A stretch of DNA of 64,000 bases from Clostridia bacterium. GTDB taxonomy: Bacteria > Bacillota_A > Clostridia > Christensenellales > Borkfalkiaceae. Location: assembly GCA_017457015.1 (NCBI GenBank), contig JAFTIG010000048.1, forward strand, positions 9,212 through 73,211, in the 5' to 3' direction. The notes beneath the pieces were generated by a model. That model was given only the letters and a program-made list of their open reading frames with translations. It was not told where the DNA came from and did no database searches. Both the position numbers and the translations under genes were made by a program. Positions 17,435 through 26,119 of the stretch are shown one piece after another (positions within the stretch are counted from its first letter, which is position 1; the number at the start of each line of letters is the position of its first letter).

Positions 17435-17887
17435 TTATTTAAAATTCTCTTCTTCGAGCGCTTTGATTTTGTTCACTCTTCTAACGTGTCTTTCGTCCCC
17501 AGAAAACTCTGTGAAAAGGAAAGCGTCTACTATCTCTAACATAAGTCCCGGACCTACTACCCTTTCACCGAAAGCAAGAACGTTTGCATCGTTATGAAGT
17601 CTTGTCATCTTTGCAGAGAATACGTCGTGGCAGTGTCCGCAACGAACGCCCTTGATCTTGTTTGCAACGATACTCATACCGATACCCGTTCCGCAAATTA
17701 AAATGCCTTTTTCATATTCACCGCTTGCAACGGCAGTACCTACCGTCTTTGCAAATTCGTTGTAGTCGATTGAATCGGTATTAAAAGTACCAAAATCCTT
17801 AAATTCTACGCCTTTCTTTTTAAGATAGTCTACAAGTACTGGTTTTAAATTAATTCCACCGTGGTCACATCCGATTGCTATTTTCAT
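17435..17887 (-). CDS. rpiB: Ribose-5-phosphate isomerase B
   Basis: 150 aa RpiB/LacAB-fold isomerase interconverting ribose-5-P and ribulose-5-P. Motifs: MKIAIGCDHGGINLKP at the N terminus, FGTFNTDSIDYNEFA, and the catalytic-cysteine loop GILICGTGIGMSIVANK, followed by NDANVLAFGERVVG. ATG 17887 is supported by AAAGGAGAAAATTAAAT and lies two bases after the upstream phosphatase stop. The ptp-rpiB adjacency is common in Firmicutes. Confidence 0.96.
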   Translation of the reverse strand: MKIAIGCDHGGINLKPVLVDYLKKKGVEFKDFGTFNTDSIDYNEFAKTVGTAVASGEYEKGILICGTGIGMSIVANKIKGVRCGHCHDVFSAKMTRLHNDANVLAFGERVVGPGLMLEIVDAFLFTEFSGDERHVRRVNKIKALEEENFK

Positions 17888-17889
17888 AT

Positions 17890-18342
17890 TTAATTTTCTC
17901 CTTTTACAGTGATTATTTTTTCTATTATGATATTGCACGCATCTTCAAGTTGATGCGAAGTTTTTTTATAAACGTGTATATCTCCGCCGTACGGATCCGA
18001 TATGTCTGAAAGTCCCGTGGCTTCCGCTATCGTATATACGTTAGGAAAACCGTTTAGAGCCGCTTTGTGCGACGCCGTCATGCATAAAATTAAATCCGAC
18101 TTTTTGATAACGTCTATAGTTATCTGTCTAGACTTAAAACCGTAAGGCTTATACCCTAAAAGTTTTAACGCCGTTTGGGAATTTTTGCTCATCTTTGCGC
18201 CGTTGATTGCAGAGAGTCCCGCGCTCCAAACGCGAACGCCCGTTATCCCTGCAAACTTTAATTTGTTTTTAAGTATTATCTCCGCCATAGGACTGCGGCA
18301 AGTATTGCCGGTACAGACGAATAATATTCTTTTAGTTTTCAT
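17890..18342 (-). CDS. ywlE: Low-molecular-weight phosphatase, YwlE-like (probable protein arginine phosphatase)
   Basis: 150 aa LMW-PTP fold. The P-loop reads VCTGNTCRSPMAE. The Thr in CTGNTCRS corresponds to YwlE Thr11, the residue that separates arginine-phosphate phosphatases from tyrosine phosphatases. The acid-loop aspartate is in DISDPYG. ATG 18342 overlaps the upstream stop (ATGA), with AAGGAAG nine bases before it. Its co-location with mcsA-mcsB-clpC supports a role as the eraser of McsB marks; that function is inferred. Confidence 0.85.
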   Translation of the reverse strand: MKTKRILFVCTGNTCRSPMAEIILKNKLKFAGITGVRVWSAGLSAINGAKMSKNSQTALKLLGYKPYGFKSRQITIDVIKKSDLILCMTASHKAALNGFPNVYTIAEATGLSDISDPYGGDIHVYKKTSHQLEDACNIIIEKIITVKGEN

Positions 18343-19328
18343 CCGCAAGACTTCCTTAATCTATTCATTACGCCGAGATATACTCCGCGTTCGTCGGGCA
18401 TTGCCACCGCTATTATTATATCGGCTTTCTTTTCCCCTTCTAAAAGTTTATCGTAAAGATTTGACGCTATTTCTTTTTCGTCCTTTCCTAGAAGAAGTAA
18501 GTTCTTGCCCGAAAAATCCTTTATAAACTCGTCTGCGCACATAATGAACGCGCGCTTGCCGTTTGCAGTTTCCTTTTCATAACGAGAAAGAACGCCTTCT
18601 ACGTCGCCGTAAGAATATAGCGCAGTTTCACACTTGGGACGATAATGCTTATATTTAACGCCCGGGGATTTAACTTTATCGCCTTCTTTATGCTCGGCAA
18701 TCAGACATCCACCGCAAACTTTTTCCACCATTTCTTTGGTTATTAAACCTGCTCGTAAAATTCTCGGAACTTTTTCCGTACAGTCTAAAACCGTACTCTC
18801 TATTCCACCCGAACATTTACCGCCGTCAAGTATTAATTCTATCTTTCCGTCAAGATCGTTTAGTACGTGCTCTGCCGTAACGGGGCTGACGTGCTTTGAT
18901 AAATTTGCGCTCGGCGCGACTATCGGAGCGTCAACCGCCCTTAAAAGTTGCCTGCACCCTTCGTGTTTCGGTATACGAACTGCCAAAGTATGACCGCCAC
19001 ACACCGCTTCGCTACACACTACGCCTTTACTTTTAAAAACCATAGTAAGTGGACCGGGCGTAAACGCTTTTATTAACTTTTCAGCATAATCGCACTCTAT
19101 CTCAACCAACCGATTTAGATCGTAATTCTCATGAACGTGAGCAATAAGCGGATTGTCGGGCGGTCTGCCCTTAATCTCAAATATATTTTTTACGGCTTTT
19201 GAATCAGTACCTATTGCACCTAATCCGTAAACCGTTTCGGTTGGTATTGCCACCACTCCGCCCGACTGCAAAATTTGCTTTGCGCGCTCAACGCTTTCTG
19301 CCGTTACCTTTTCTATACGAGTTTGCAT
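18339..19328 (-). CDS. sua5: L-threonylcarbamoyladenylate synthase, Sua5 type
   Basis: 329 aa: YrdC domain (GGVVAIPTETVYGLGA ... KGRPPDNPLIAHV ... PGPLTMVFKS ... PSANLSKHVSPVTAEHV) plus the C-terminal Sua5 domain (SPGVKYKHYRPKCE onward). It makes threonylcarbamoyl-AMP for the t6A modification of ANN-decoding tRNAs. ATG 19328 follows the dnaB stop directly (TAGTATG); alternative starts 18-21 bases upstream would overlap dnaB. No strong ribosome binding site, so translation is probably coupled to dnaB. Confidence 0.93.
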   Translation of the reverse strand: MQTRIEKVTAESVERAKQILQSGGVVAIPTETVYGLGAIGTDSKAVKNIFEIKGRPPDNPLIAHVHENYDLNRLVEIECDYAEKLIKAFTPGPLTMVFKSKGVVCSEAVCGGHTLAVRIPKHEGCRQLLRAVDAPIVAPSANLSKHVSPVTAEHVLNDLDGKIELILDGGKCSGGIESTVLDCTEKVPRILRAGLITKEMVEKVCGGCLIAEHKEGDKVKSPGVKYKHYRPKCETALYSYGDVEGVLSRYEKETANGKRAFIMCADEFIKDFSGKNLLLLGKDEKEIASNLYDKLLEGEKKADIIIAVAMPDERGVYLGVMNRLRKSCG

Positions 19329-19329
19329 A

Positions 19330-20856
19330 CTAAAAAATCTCGTCATCAACAGTTTTTACGGGTGGCGCGTCGTAATCGGCTGGCGGAGCGTAATTATCTT
19401 CAGGTGGGGGTTCGGGTAAATCGTCGTTATTCTTTACGGGCAAATCTTCATATCCCGTCAAGGTAACGTCTGGGCGTTTTGTAGCCGTTTGATCGTCTCC
19501 GTCAGGTTCACCCGTTTCTTCGTTAAGGTTAAGGAACTTGGTGTATTCGCCCTTGAAGTAAAGTTTTATAACGTCCGTTCTACCACTTCTGTTCTTTTCC
19601 ACTATTATTTCCGCAACGTTCTTTTGAACCTTGCCTTCGGCGATTTCCTTTTCGGTAGCGCTCTTATCGGGACGGTGAATAAACATAACGATATCTGCGT
19701 CTTGCTCGATTGCACCCGATTCACGAAGGTCAGACAGTTGCGGTCTGCCCTTTCTAGTTTCAACAGCACGGTTAAGTTGCGAAAGTGCAAGTACTGGGAT
19801 ACTGAGTTCTTTTGCTAAAATTTTAAGACTTCTCGATATTTCACTTATTTCGTTTTGACGGCTGTCGCTCGCACGCGTTTTATCGGGCGTCATCAAGCCT
19901 ATGTAATCGACCATAACGAAGTCAAGCCCGTATCTTCTCTTAATCCTTCTACACTTTGATATAATTTCTCTAGGACGAATTACTGCCGAGTCGTCTATAA
20001 AAATCTTTGCGTCCGAAAGTTTTTCTCTCGCCTTGGCAATTTTAAGCCACTCGGTCTTATTCATCTTGCCTTTCTTTGCGTTCTCCATAGATACGCCTGC
20101 AACAGAACATAACAACCTTTCACCTATCTCTTCTTTTGCCATTTCTAACGAGAATACCGCGCAAGAATAACCTTGTAACGCCACGTTTTCTACTATATTC
20201 ATAGCAAACGAAGTTTTACCTACAGCAGGACGTGCCGCAAGTATAATAAGCGCGCCGTTATGCATGCCGTTAATAAGGTTGTCAAGACCTTTATAACCCG
20301 TCTTAATTCCCCTTAAACTCGACTTGTCGTTGGTGAGTTCGTCAAACTTGCTCATAACGGCAGGAATAATATTTCCTATCTTAACGATTTCACTGGTATC
20401 TTCGTCGTTAGATATATCGTAAACGGTTTTTTCAGCAAACGCAAGCGCAGTGGCTTTATCCATACTCGTCTTACAGTTATCTATAATCTCTGCAGAGCCC
20501 TTTATTAATTTTCTGAGTAAACTGTCGCGACGCACTATATCTAAATACCTTTGATAGTTTGCAGAAGACGGCATAACGTTAGTGAGCTCTGCTATGTAGG
20601 CTATCCCGCCCGCTTGAGTGAGCGTGCCCGACTTTTCAAGTGCGTCGGTAAGCGTTACCATATCTACGGGTTGGTTTGCCTTTATAATATCCTGCATTGC
20701 GTGGAATATATATTTATGCGATTCGGAAAAGAAATCTTCTTCTTGCAAGAACGCCGCTACTTCCACCTGTATTCTAGTGTCTAAAAGCAAACACCCTAAA
20801 AGCGCCTGTTCCGCTTCTAAACTGTGTGGCATATCCCCTAATGCTTTGTTTGCCAT
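19330..20856 (-). CDS. dnaB: Replicative DNA helicase DnaB
   Basis: 508 aa. N-terminal helical domain (MPHSLEAEQALLGCLLLD), then the RecA-like motor with Walker A ILAARPAVGKTSFAMN, Walker B-type FVMVDYIGLM, SQLNRAVE and a C-terminal arginine-containing block ADIVMFIHRP. Uninterrupted by an intein. A ~60-residue acidic/proline-rich tail (DDLPEPPPEDNYAPPADYDA) extends beyond the usual end. It is the ring helicase that the DnaD/DnaI-like protein at 28032 is expected to contact. Confidence 0.96.
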   Translation of the reverse strand: MANKALGDMPHSLEAEQALLGCLLLDTRIQVEVAAFLQEEDFFSESHKYIFHAMQDIIKANQPVDMVTLTDALEKSGTLTQAGGIAYIAELTNVMPSSANYQRYLDIVRRDSLLRKLIKGSAEIIDNCKTSMDKATALAFAEKTVYDISNDEDTSEIVKIGNIIPAVMSKFDELTNDKSSLRGIKTGYKGLDNLINGMHNGALIILAARPAVGKTSFAMNIVENVALQGYSCAVFSLEMAKEEIGERLLCSVAGVSMENAKKGKMNKTEWLKIAKAREKLSDAKIFIDDSAVIRPREIISKCRRIKRRYGLDFVMVDYIGLMTPDKTRASDSRQNEISEISRSLKILAKELSIPVLALSQLNRAVETRKGRPQLSDLRESGAIEQDADIVMFIHRPDKSATEKEIAEGKVQKNVAEIIVEKNRSGRTDVIKLYFKGEYTKFLNLNEETGEPDGDDQTATKRPDVTLTGYEDLPVKNNDDLPEPPPEDNYAPPADYDAPPVKTVDDEIF

Positions 20857-20867
20857 AATTTTTCTCC

Positions 20868-22622
20868 TTAATGTATTTCTTTAAATTCTTCAAGCGTATC
20901 GAAAAACACTTTAAACGCTTGCAAGAATGGTTTTTTATCGGTTAAATCTACGCCTGCAATCTTTAAGAGTTCGACAGGTCCGTCAGAGCCACCTGACGAC
21001 AAGAACTTAAAGTAGTCGTCTACTGCCGATTGACCTTCGGTTAAAATTCTGTCTGCGATCGCGAGCGCGGAAATTATCCCGGTAGAATATTTATAAACGT
21101 AAAACGCCCTGTAAAAATGCGGTATTCTCGACCACTCTAGCATTATATCGTCGTCGCTTATAACCGCGTCGCCGTAATACTTTTTGTTAAGTTTAAGATA
21201 CTCATTTGAAAGATTTTCTTTATTTAACGGCTCGCCGTTTTCCACCTTTTGGTGCGCAATATGTTCAAACTCCGCAAACTGCGTCTGTCTAAAGAGAGTT
21301 GTTCTTATCATCTCTAAAAGATATGAGAGCAAATATTTTTTGAGTTTAACATCCTTTTCGGTAGAAAGTAAGTGTCTTATTAATAACACTTCGTTTACCG
21401 TACTAGCGACTTCCGCGACGAAAATCCTGTAATCGGCTTTTGCGTAAGGTTGGGTACGGTTGGAAAAATACGAGTGTATGCTATGCCCCATTTCGTGTGC
21501 GATAGTGAAAACGTCGTGCGTAGTCTTTTGATAATTTAACAAGACGTAAGGATGCGTGTCGTAAACGGCTACGCTGTAAGCGCCGCTCCTTTTACCTTCA
21601 TGCTCGTAAACGTCAAGCCAACGCTCGTTTCTAGCCTTTTCTAAAAGATTTTGATATTCTTTGCCGAGCGGTGCTAAACCTTCAACCACTAAATCGTAAG
21701 CCTTTTCGTAATCGAGTTTTATTTCCGCCCCTTCAACGACGGGAACGTACATATCGTACATATACATTTTGTCGTAACCTAAAAGGCGTTTTCTTTCCGC
21801 GACGTATTCGTGCATAGTGGGAAGCGCGTCGTTTACGGTAGACAAAAGGTTTTCATAAACCACTCTCGGCACGTCTTCACTAAAAAGCGCCGCGTCCAGT
21901 GCGGACGAGAATTTTCTTGCCTTTGCGTAAAACACGCCCTTTTTGACATTGCCGTAATATGTCGCAGAAATAGTGTTTATCAACGAGCGGTAAGCGTTAT
22001 AATATTTTTTATACGCTTTTTTTCTCAATTCTCTATTTTCACCGTGCAAAAGTACGCTATAAGTACCGTGGCTTAACTGTATTACAGTATTGCCGTCCTT
22101 AATCTTACCAAACTTTATATCGGCGTTATCTATTTTTGTAAATACGTCTCTAAACGACGAAAAAGCGTCGCCCGTCATTGCAAGAAGTCTTTCTTCACTT
22201 TCCGATAAAACGTGTGCTTTTTCTTTAATTACTCCGCTTAAAAAATAATCGTATTCTCTTAAATCGGGGTTATTAGCAAGAGCGACGAGCGTATCCTTGT
22301 CAAGCGCGGTAAGTTCGGGCATAATAAACGCCGTACTCTCGCCGAGTTTTACACCGAGCGCCGTTACCTTTGAAGATAAAGTATCGTACACGGCGTTTCT
22401 AGTATCTTCGTCGTGTTTCATCATTGCGTACACCGAAAGTTTTTCTATAACGCGCACGACCTTTTCTTGCGCTTTCATACAAGCTAAAAAGCCGTCCGCC
22501 GTACCGAGTTTACCACGATATTCGTCAAAGTTAAGTTTGTCTTTTATACCGTCGAACTCTTCATTCCAACTTTCTATTCCGTCGTAAATTTCTTCGGTTG
22601 CCCACTCGTATCTATTGCTCAA
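20868..22622 (-). CDS. pepF: Oligoendopeptidase F
   Basis: 584 aa cytosolic M3B zinc metallopeptidase that degrades oligopeptides. The zinc site is HEMGHSIHSYFS with the downstream glutamate in EVASTVNEVLL. The C-terminal block FYRAFYVYKYSTGIISALA is characteristic. Length is normal for the family. Twelve bases from dnaB in the same orientation. Confidence 0.95.
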   Translation of the reverse strand: MSNRYEWATEEIYDGIESWNEEFDGIKDKLNFDEYRGKLGTADGFLACMKAQEKVVRVIEKLSVYAMMKHDEDTRNAVYDTLSSKVTALGVKLGESTAFIMPELTALDKDTLVALANNPDLREYDYFLSGVIKEKAHVLSESEERLLAMTGDAFSSFRDVFTKIDNADIKFGKIKDGNTVIQLSHGTYSVLLHGENRELRKKAYKKYYNAYRSLINTISATYYGNVKKGVFYAKARKFSSALDAALFSEDVPRVVYENLLSTVNDALPTMHEYVAERKRLLGYDKMYMYDMYVPVVEGAEIKLDYEKAYDLVVEGLAPLGKEYQNLLEKARNERWLDVYEHEGKRSGAYSVAVYDTHPYVLLNYQKTTHDVFTIAHEMGHSIHSYFSNRTQPYAKADYRIFVAEVASTVNEVLLIRHLLSTEKDVKLKKYLLSYLLEMIRTTLFRQTQFAEFEHIAHQKVENGEPLNKENLSNEYLKLNKKYYGDAVISDDDIMLEWSRIPHFYRAFYVYKYSTGIISALAIADRILTEGQSAVDDYFKFLSSGGSDGPVELLKIAGVDLTDKKPFLQAFKVFFDTLEEFKEIH

Positions 22623-22640
22623 AATAATTACCCCTTAATT

Positions 22641-23996
22641 TTAATTCTTGTTACTATGAATAGGCGCAGGCATTCTTCCGCCCCTGCCTATAAGTGCGTC
22701 GCATCCGTAAGGACTTACCGCCATAATCGGTGCAGAGCCCAAAAGTCCGCCAAATTCTACATAGTCGCCCACGCCTTTGCCCGGTACGGGAATTACACGG
22801 ACCGCAGTCGTCTTATTGTTTATCATACCGATTGCCGCTTCGTCTGCAATCATACCAGAAAGAGTGCTTTCACTCGTGTCGCCCGGAACTGCCACCATAT
22901 CTATGCCTACGCTACAAACGCAAGTCATGGCTTCAAGTTTAGATAAAGTTATCGCGCCTGATTTTGCAGCGTTTATCATACCTATATCTTCGCTTACGGG
23001 AATAAACGCACCCGAAAGTCCGCCGACGTTAGAACTTGCCATTACGCCACCCTTTTTAACTGCGTCGTTAAGCATTGCGAGCGCTGCGGTCGTACCGTGT
23101 GCGCCGACCTGTTCTAAACCTATTTCTTCTAATATATGCGCTACGCTATCCCCCATAACGGGCGTGGGCGCAAGTGATAAATCTACGATACCGAATTCTG
23201 CACCCAAGCGTTTTGACGCTTCTTCTGCGATAAGTTGCCCTGCACGGGTAATCTTAAACGCCGTCTTTTTAATCGTTTCAGCAACCACGTCTATAGGTGC
23301 ACCTTTGCAACCCTTTAACGCGTGATGCACAACACCCGGGCCTGATACGCCGACGTTTATAACCGTTTCTCCTTCGCCTACGCCGTGGAACGCTCCCGCC
23401 ATAAAGGGATTGTCTTCAACGGCGTTGCAAAATACAACGAGTTTAGCACAGCCGAAACCGTCGCGGTCTTTAGTAATCTCTGCGGTCTGCTTTATGATTT
23501 TACCCATAAGACGAACGGCGTCCATATTGATACCTGCTTTAGACGATCCGACGTTTACCGACGAACACAACCTGTCCGTTACGGCAAGCGCTTCGGGGAT
23601 ACTCTCTATAAACGATTTTTCAAAACTCGTCATACCCTTTTGTACGAGCGCCGAATAGCCGCCTAAAAAATCTATACCGACAGTTTTAGCAGCGTTATCA
23701 AGCGCCTTTGCTAGTACGACTTCTTTTCCGCAAAAAGAAGAAGTCAAAAGGCTTGCCGGCGTTATGGATACGCGCTTGTTTATAATCGGGATACCGTATT
23801 CCGAGCCGAGATCTTCTGCAACCTTGACGATATTTTCCGCCTTTTTACAAATCCTATCGTAACAAAGTTTTGCCGTCGAGCCTGCGTCGTCACGAATACA
23901 CGGCAATAAAGATATACCCATCGTTATCGTACGGACGTCAAAGTGCTCTTTTTCGACCATATCGATAGTTTCTAAAATTTCCTTTCTGTTAAGCAT
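22641..23996 (-). CDS. DUF711/UPF0210 (PFL-like) family protein
   Basis: 451 aa. The protein family is described as formate-lyase-like in fold and is nearly always encoded next to an ACT-domain protein, as here. Glycine-rich conserved blocks: [46 protein letters not shown], and [20 protein letters not shown] 23996 was chosen for AAAGGGCGAGAT just upstream and for starting ten bases after the ACT gene. No radical-enzyme glycyl loop is evident. Biochemical function unknown. Confidence 0.9.
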   Translation of the reverse strand: MLNRKEILETIDMVEKEHFDVRTITMGISLLPCIRDDAGSTAKLCYDRICKKAENIVKVAEDLGSEYGIPIINKRVSITPASLLTSSFCGKEVVLAKALDNAAKTVGIDFLGGYSALVQKGMTSFEKSFIESIPEALAVTDRLCSSVNVGSSKAGINMDAVRLMGKIIKQTAEITKDRDGFGCAKLVVFCNAVEDNPFMAGAFHGVGEGETVINVGVSGPGVVHHALKGCKGAPIDVVAETIKKTAFKITRAGQLIAEEASKRLGAEFGIVDLSLAPTPVMGDSVAHILEEIGLEQVGAHGTTAALAMLNDAVKKGGVMASSNVGGLSGAFIPVSEDIGMINAAKSGAITLSKLEAMTCVCSVGIDMVAVPGDTSESTLSGMIADEAAIGMINNKTTAVRVIPVPGKGVGDYVEFGGLLGSAPIMAVSPYGCDALIGRGGRMPAPIHSNKN

Positions 23997-24006
23997 ATCT
24001 CGCCCT

Positions 24007-24276
24007 TTAAATTTTATGCATTGCGTTGAAAATATCTTCGTGCTGAACGTGTATGGATACGCCGATACTTTCACCAAGTGTTAAAAGTTCAGCCTTTAAC
24101 TCTTTTAAACTGAGTTTTGCCTTTTTAAGATCACAGAGCATGAGCATGGTGAATTTACCCTGCATCAACGTCTGACTAATATCTTCAATATTAACTAAAT
24201 TTTCCGCGAGCGCAGTCGATACATTTGCTATAATACCCGGCTTGTCGTTGCCGATTACCGTTACGATTGCTTTCAT
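24007..24276 (-). CDS. ACT-domain protein (UPF0237)
   Basis: 89 aa single ACT domain: [20 protein letters not shown], then [19 protein letters not shown]. Small-molecule (often amino-acid) binding regulator; paired with the DUF711 gene ten bases downstream, which suggests the two proteins work together. Start preceded by AAAGGAGAAATAAT. Confidence 0.93.
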   Translation of the reverse strand: MKAIVTVIGNDKPGIIANVSTALAENLVNIEDISQTLMQGKFTMLMLCDLKKAKLSLKELKAELLTLGESIGVSIHVQHEDIFNAMHKI

Positions 24277-24288
24277 ATTATTTCTCCT

Positions 24289-24804
24289 TTAAGATAAAAT
24301 TTCATAACTGATTAAAACGTTGCCTTGCGTTATATATTTAACGTTTTGATTTTCTTTTAGTTCAGGAAAAGGCATTTCGTCAAAGACTAAAACTTTTCTT
24401 TCAAAAAAGTCGTTTTTATATTTATTCCACTCGATAAACACCAAAGACTTAAAGTCTACGCCGTCTTTATCTTGTAAAGTTTCGTCATACTCGAAAAAAC
24501 TACCCGTAGACGTTTCTCTTATGCCCGTCATAAGGTTGTACGTCAACTTATAATATCTATTTACGCGTTTATACGGTATGCCAAGATAGATAAAAGAAAA
24601 TATTACCGCTATTGCCGTAAGAGAGTAGTGTATAATTTTTACCGTAGTAATATTTGAATGCAAATACGGCAAAGTTCTATACCACCAGTAAAGCGCAACG
24701 CTTGCAATAAGATATAAGCCCATAATCATAAAATAAATATTGAGCGTGGTTTTACGTTGTTTTTTTGCGTCTAAATAATGTTTCTCTAAAAAATATTCAA
24801 CCAT
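24289..24804 (-). CDS. Unknown protein with two membrane segments
   Basis: 171 aa, not recognised. Two transmembrane helices, about residues 24-43 (IYFMIMGLYLIASVALYWWY) and 58-76 (HYSLTAIAVIFSFIYLGI), form a hairpin. The C-terminal ~90 residues are soluble and beta-rich, with KVLVFDEMPFPELKENQNV. ATG 24804 has GGAGAAAACATT upstream. It lies between lepB and the ACT gene with short gaps, so it is co-transcribed with membrane and secretion functions. Confidence 0.7.
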   Translation of the reverse strand: MVEYFLEKHYLDAKKQRKTTLNIYFMIMGLYLIASVALYWWYRTLPYLHSNITTVKIIHYSLTAIAVIFSFIYLGIPYKRVNRYYKLTYNLMTGIRETSTGSFFEYDETLQDKDGVDFKSLVFIEWNKYKNDFFERKVLVFDEMPFPELKENQNVKYITQGNVLISYEILS

Positions 24805-24818
24805 AATGTTTTCTCCGT

Positions 24819-25304
24819 TTATTTGTAATCGGTTCTTATTCTTTTAAGTCCTTCTTTTGTGACGCGGAATAATTCGTATCTGTCATGATATTCCGCCATA
24901 ATTAATTCGGGGTTTTGTTTTACTCTAAAATAAGTGGGTTTGTCCTGCTCTACCGCTACTGTTTGCACTGCTTGCTCTTGTACTTTGGTTTGATCTATAG
25001 ACGCATCAGTATCGAGTATTTGCGCACCCTTACTCTTTTTGGGTTTTTTGCTTATACCGAGCAATCTTTTTACCGTAGATATAATCGCGTATACTACCGA
25101 GCAAATCAATACGACCTGAAAAATAAGTAGTACCGTCGGATTTTTATCAAGCGTACCCGTAAGATATAATACCGCACCTATTAAAAGCACCAACAGCGTC
25201 AACTGCAAGTTGAACACAGAAAGTATTTTATACACGACCGTAAACGCCATGCTTATAATTTTTCTGACAACACCGAAAATCAATCGGTTTTTATAAAGTA
25301 TCAA
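24819..25304 (-). CDS. Unknown protein with N-terminal membrane segments
   Basis: 161 aa, not recognised. Two or three hydrophobic segments within residues 15-75 are followed by a Lys-rich patch (RLLGISKKPKKSKGA) and a soluble tail ending in a compact domain (YFRVKQNPELIMAEYHDRYE). The TTG start at 25304 overlaps the lepB stop (TTGA) and has AGGGGTGAACA at good distance; the first ATG, 54 bases in, has no ribosome binding site. Probably translationally coupled to lepB. Confidence 0.65.
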   Translation of the reverse strand: MILYKNRLIFGVVRKIISMAFTVVYKILSVFNLQLTLLVLLIGAVLYLTGTLDKNPTVLLIFQVVLICSVVYAIISTVKRLLGISKKPKKSKGAQILDTDASIDQTKVQEQAVQTVAVEQDKPTYFRVKQNPELIMAEYHDRYELFRVTKEGLKRIRTDYK

Positions 25305-25912
25305 TGTTCACCCCTAAAAAATTTTCCTACGTCATAGAAAAATCCCGATAGCCATTTTATATCGAGCGCCCAGTCTTTAACCACGCCGACTATCTGACTT
25401 TCTTTGCAAGTTCCGTACTTATCATATCTACTATCCGAACTATTGCTACGGTTGTCACCGAGATAAAAAACTTCGTCTTCACCGATTTTCCATATAGTAT
25501 TCCCTTCGTTTGCGACGGTTATCGTACCTTCAGGTAAATACGGCTCTGACAACATTTTGTCATTGACGTAAACTTTCCCAAACTTTATTTCCACAACGTC
25601 GTCTTCAAAAGCGATAGCACGCTTAATGAGCCAGTCGTAACCTTTTGTGGACGTATTATATTTTTCTCCATCGATAACTATAATATCACCGCGCTTAATA
25701 TCGTCCGTTCTGACCGCTATCAAAACGTCACCCGTGTACATAGTTGGTTGCATTGACGGACCGTCGACTAAAACGTTAAAAAAAACGTGCGTATTTAAAA
25801 ATATGACGACCGACATTATAAGTGCGACCAACAGAACTACTATGAGAAAGATAAAATTCGATCTTTCTTTTTTTATAAAACGCTCGTTTAAGCTGTCCGC
25901 TATTTTATACAT
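25301..25912 (-). CDS. lepB: Type I signal peptidase
   Basis: 203 aa. One membrane anchor (residues ~19-40) and the S26 serine/lysine dyad: Ser53 in DGPSMQPTMY and Lys97 in WLIKRAIAF. The later boxes are present too (FYLGDNRSNSSDSR). It cleaves Sec and Tat signal peptides on the outer face of the membrane. Start ATG 25912, with AAGGAGAAAG just upstream, overlaps the end of the DUF951 gene by eight bases. Confidence 0.95.
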   Translation of the reverse strand: MYKIADSLNERFIKKERSNFIFLIVVLLVALIMSVVIFLNTHVFFNVLVDGPSMQPTMYTGDVLIAVRTDDIKRGDIIVIDGEKYNTSTKGYDWLIKRAIAFEDDVVEIKFGKVYVNDKMLSEPYLPEGTITVANEGNTIWKIGEDEVFYLGDNRSNSSDSRYDKYGTCKESQIVGVVKDWALDIKWLSGFFYDVGKFFRGEH

Positions 25913-26105
25913 CTTTCTCCTTTTGAGAATTTACTATATGTTGTTTTTTCATCCTATCCGTTTCGTCAACAGACAAAAATATTGCCCGTCCGCACTTATC
26001 ACATTTAAGTTTAACGTCCGCGCCAATACGGGTAACGGTCCACTCGTTACCGCCACACGCGTGATTTTTTCTCGATATAATTTTATCGCCTACGCCGTAT
26101 TGCAT
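25905..26105 (-). CDS. DUF951 small zinc-ribbon-like protein
   Basis: 66 aa. It matches the DUF951/YyzM pattern: VGDKIISRKNHACGGNEW then VTRIGADVKLKCDKCGRAIF, with cysteines in CGGN and CDKC arrangements that could bind zinc. Widespread in Firmicutes, function unknown. Here it is the first short gene of the lepB group, 14 bases after the hydrolase-like gene. Confidence 0.88.
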   Translation of the reverse strand: MQYGVGDKIISRKNHACGGNEWTVTRIGADVKLKCDKCGRAIFLSVDETDRMKKQHIVNSQKEKDV

Positions 26106-26119
26106 ATATTACCTTCCGA

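Noticed and set aside
19330..20856. Intein in dnaB
   Set aside because: The RecA-like motifs are contiguous and length is normal apart from a C-terminal tail.
22777..23325. Long plus-strand open frame (182 codons) opposite the DUF711 gene
   Set aside because: The minus-strand frame shows conserved family motifs and a ribosome binding site; the plus-strand frame is an antisense shadow with low-complexity Ser/Ala/Pro composition.
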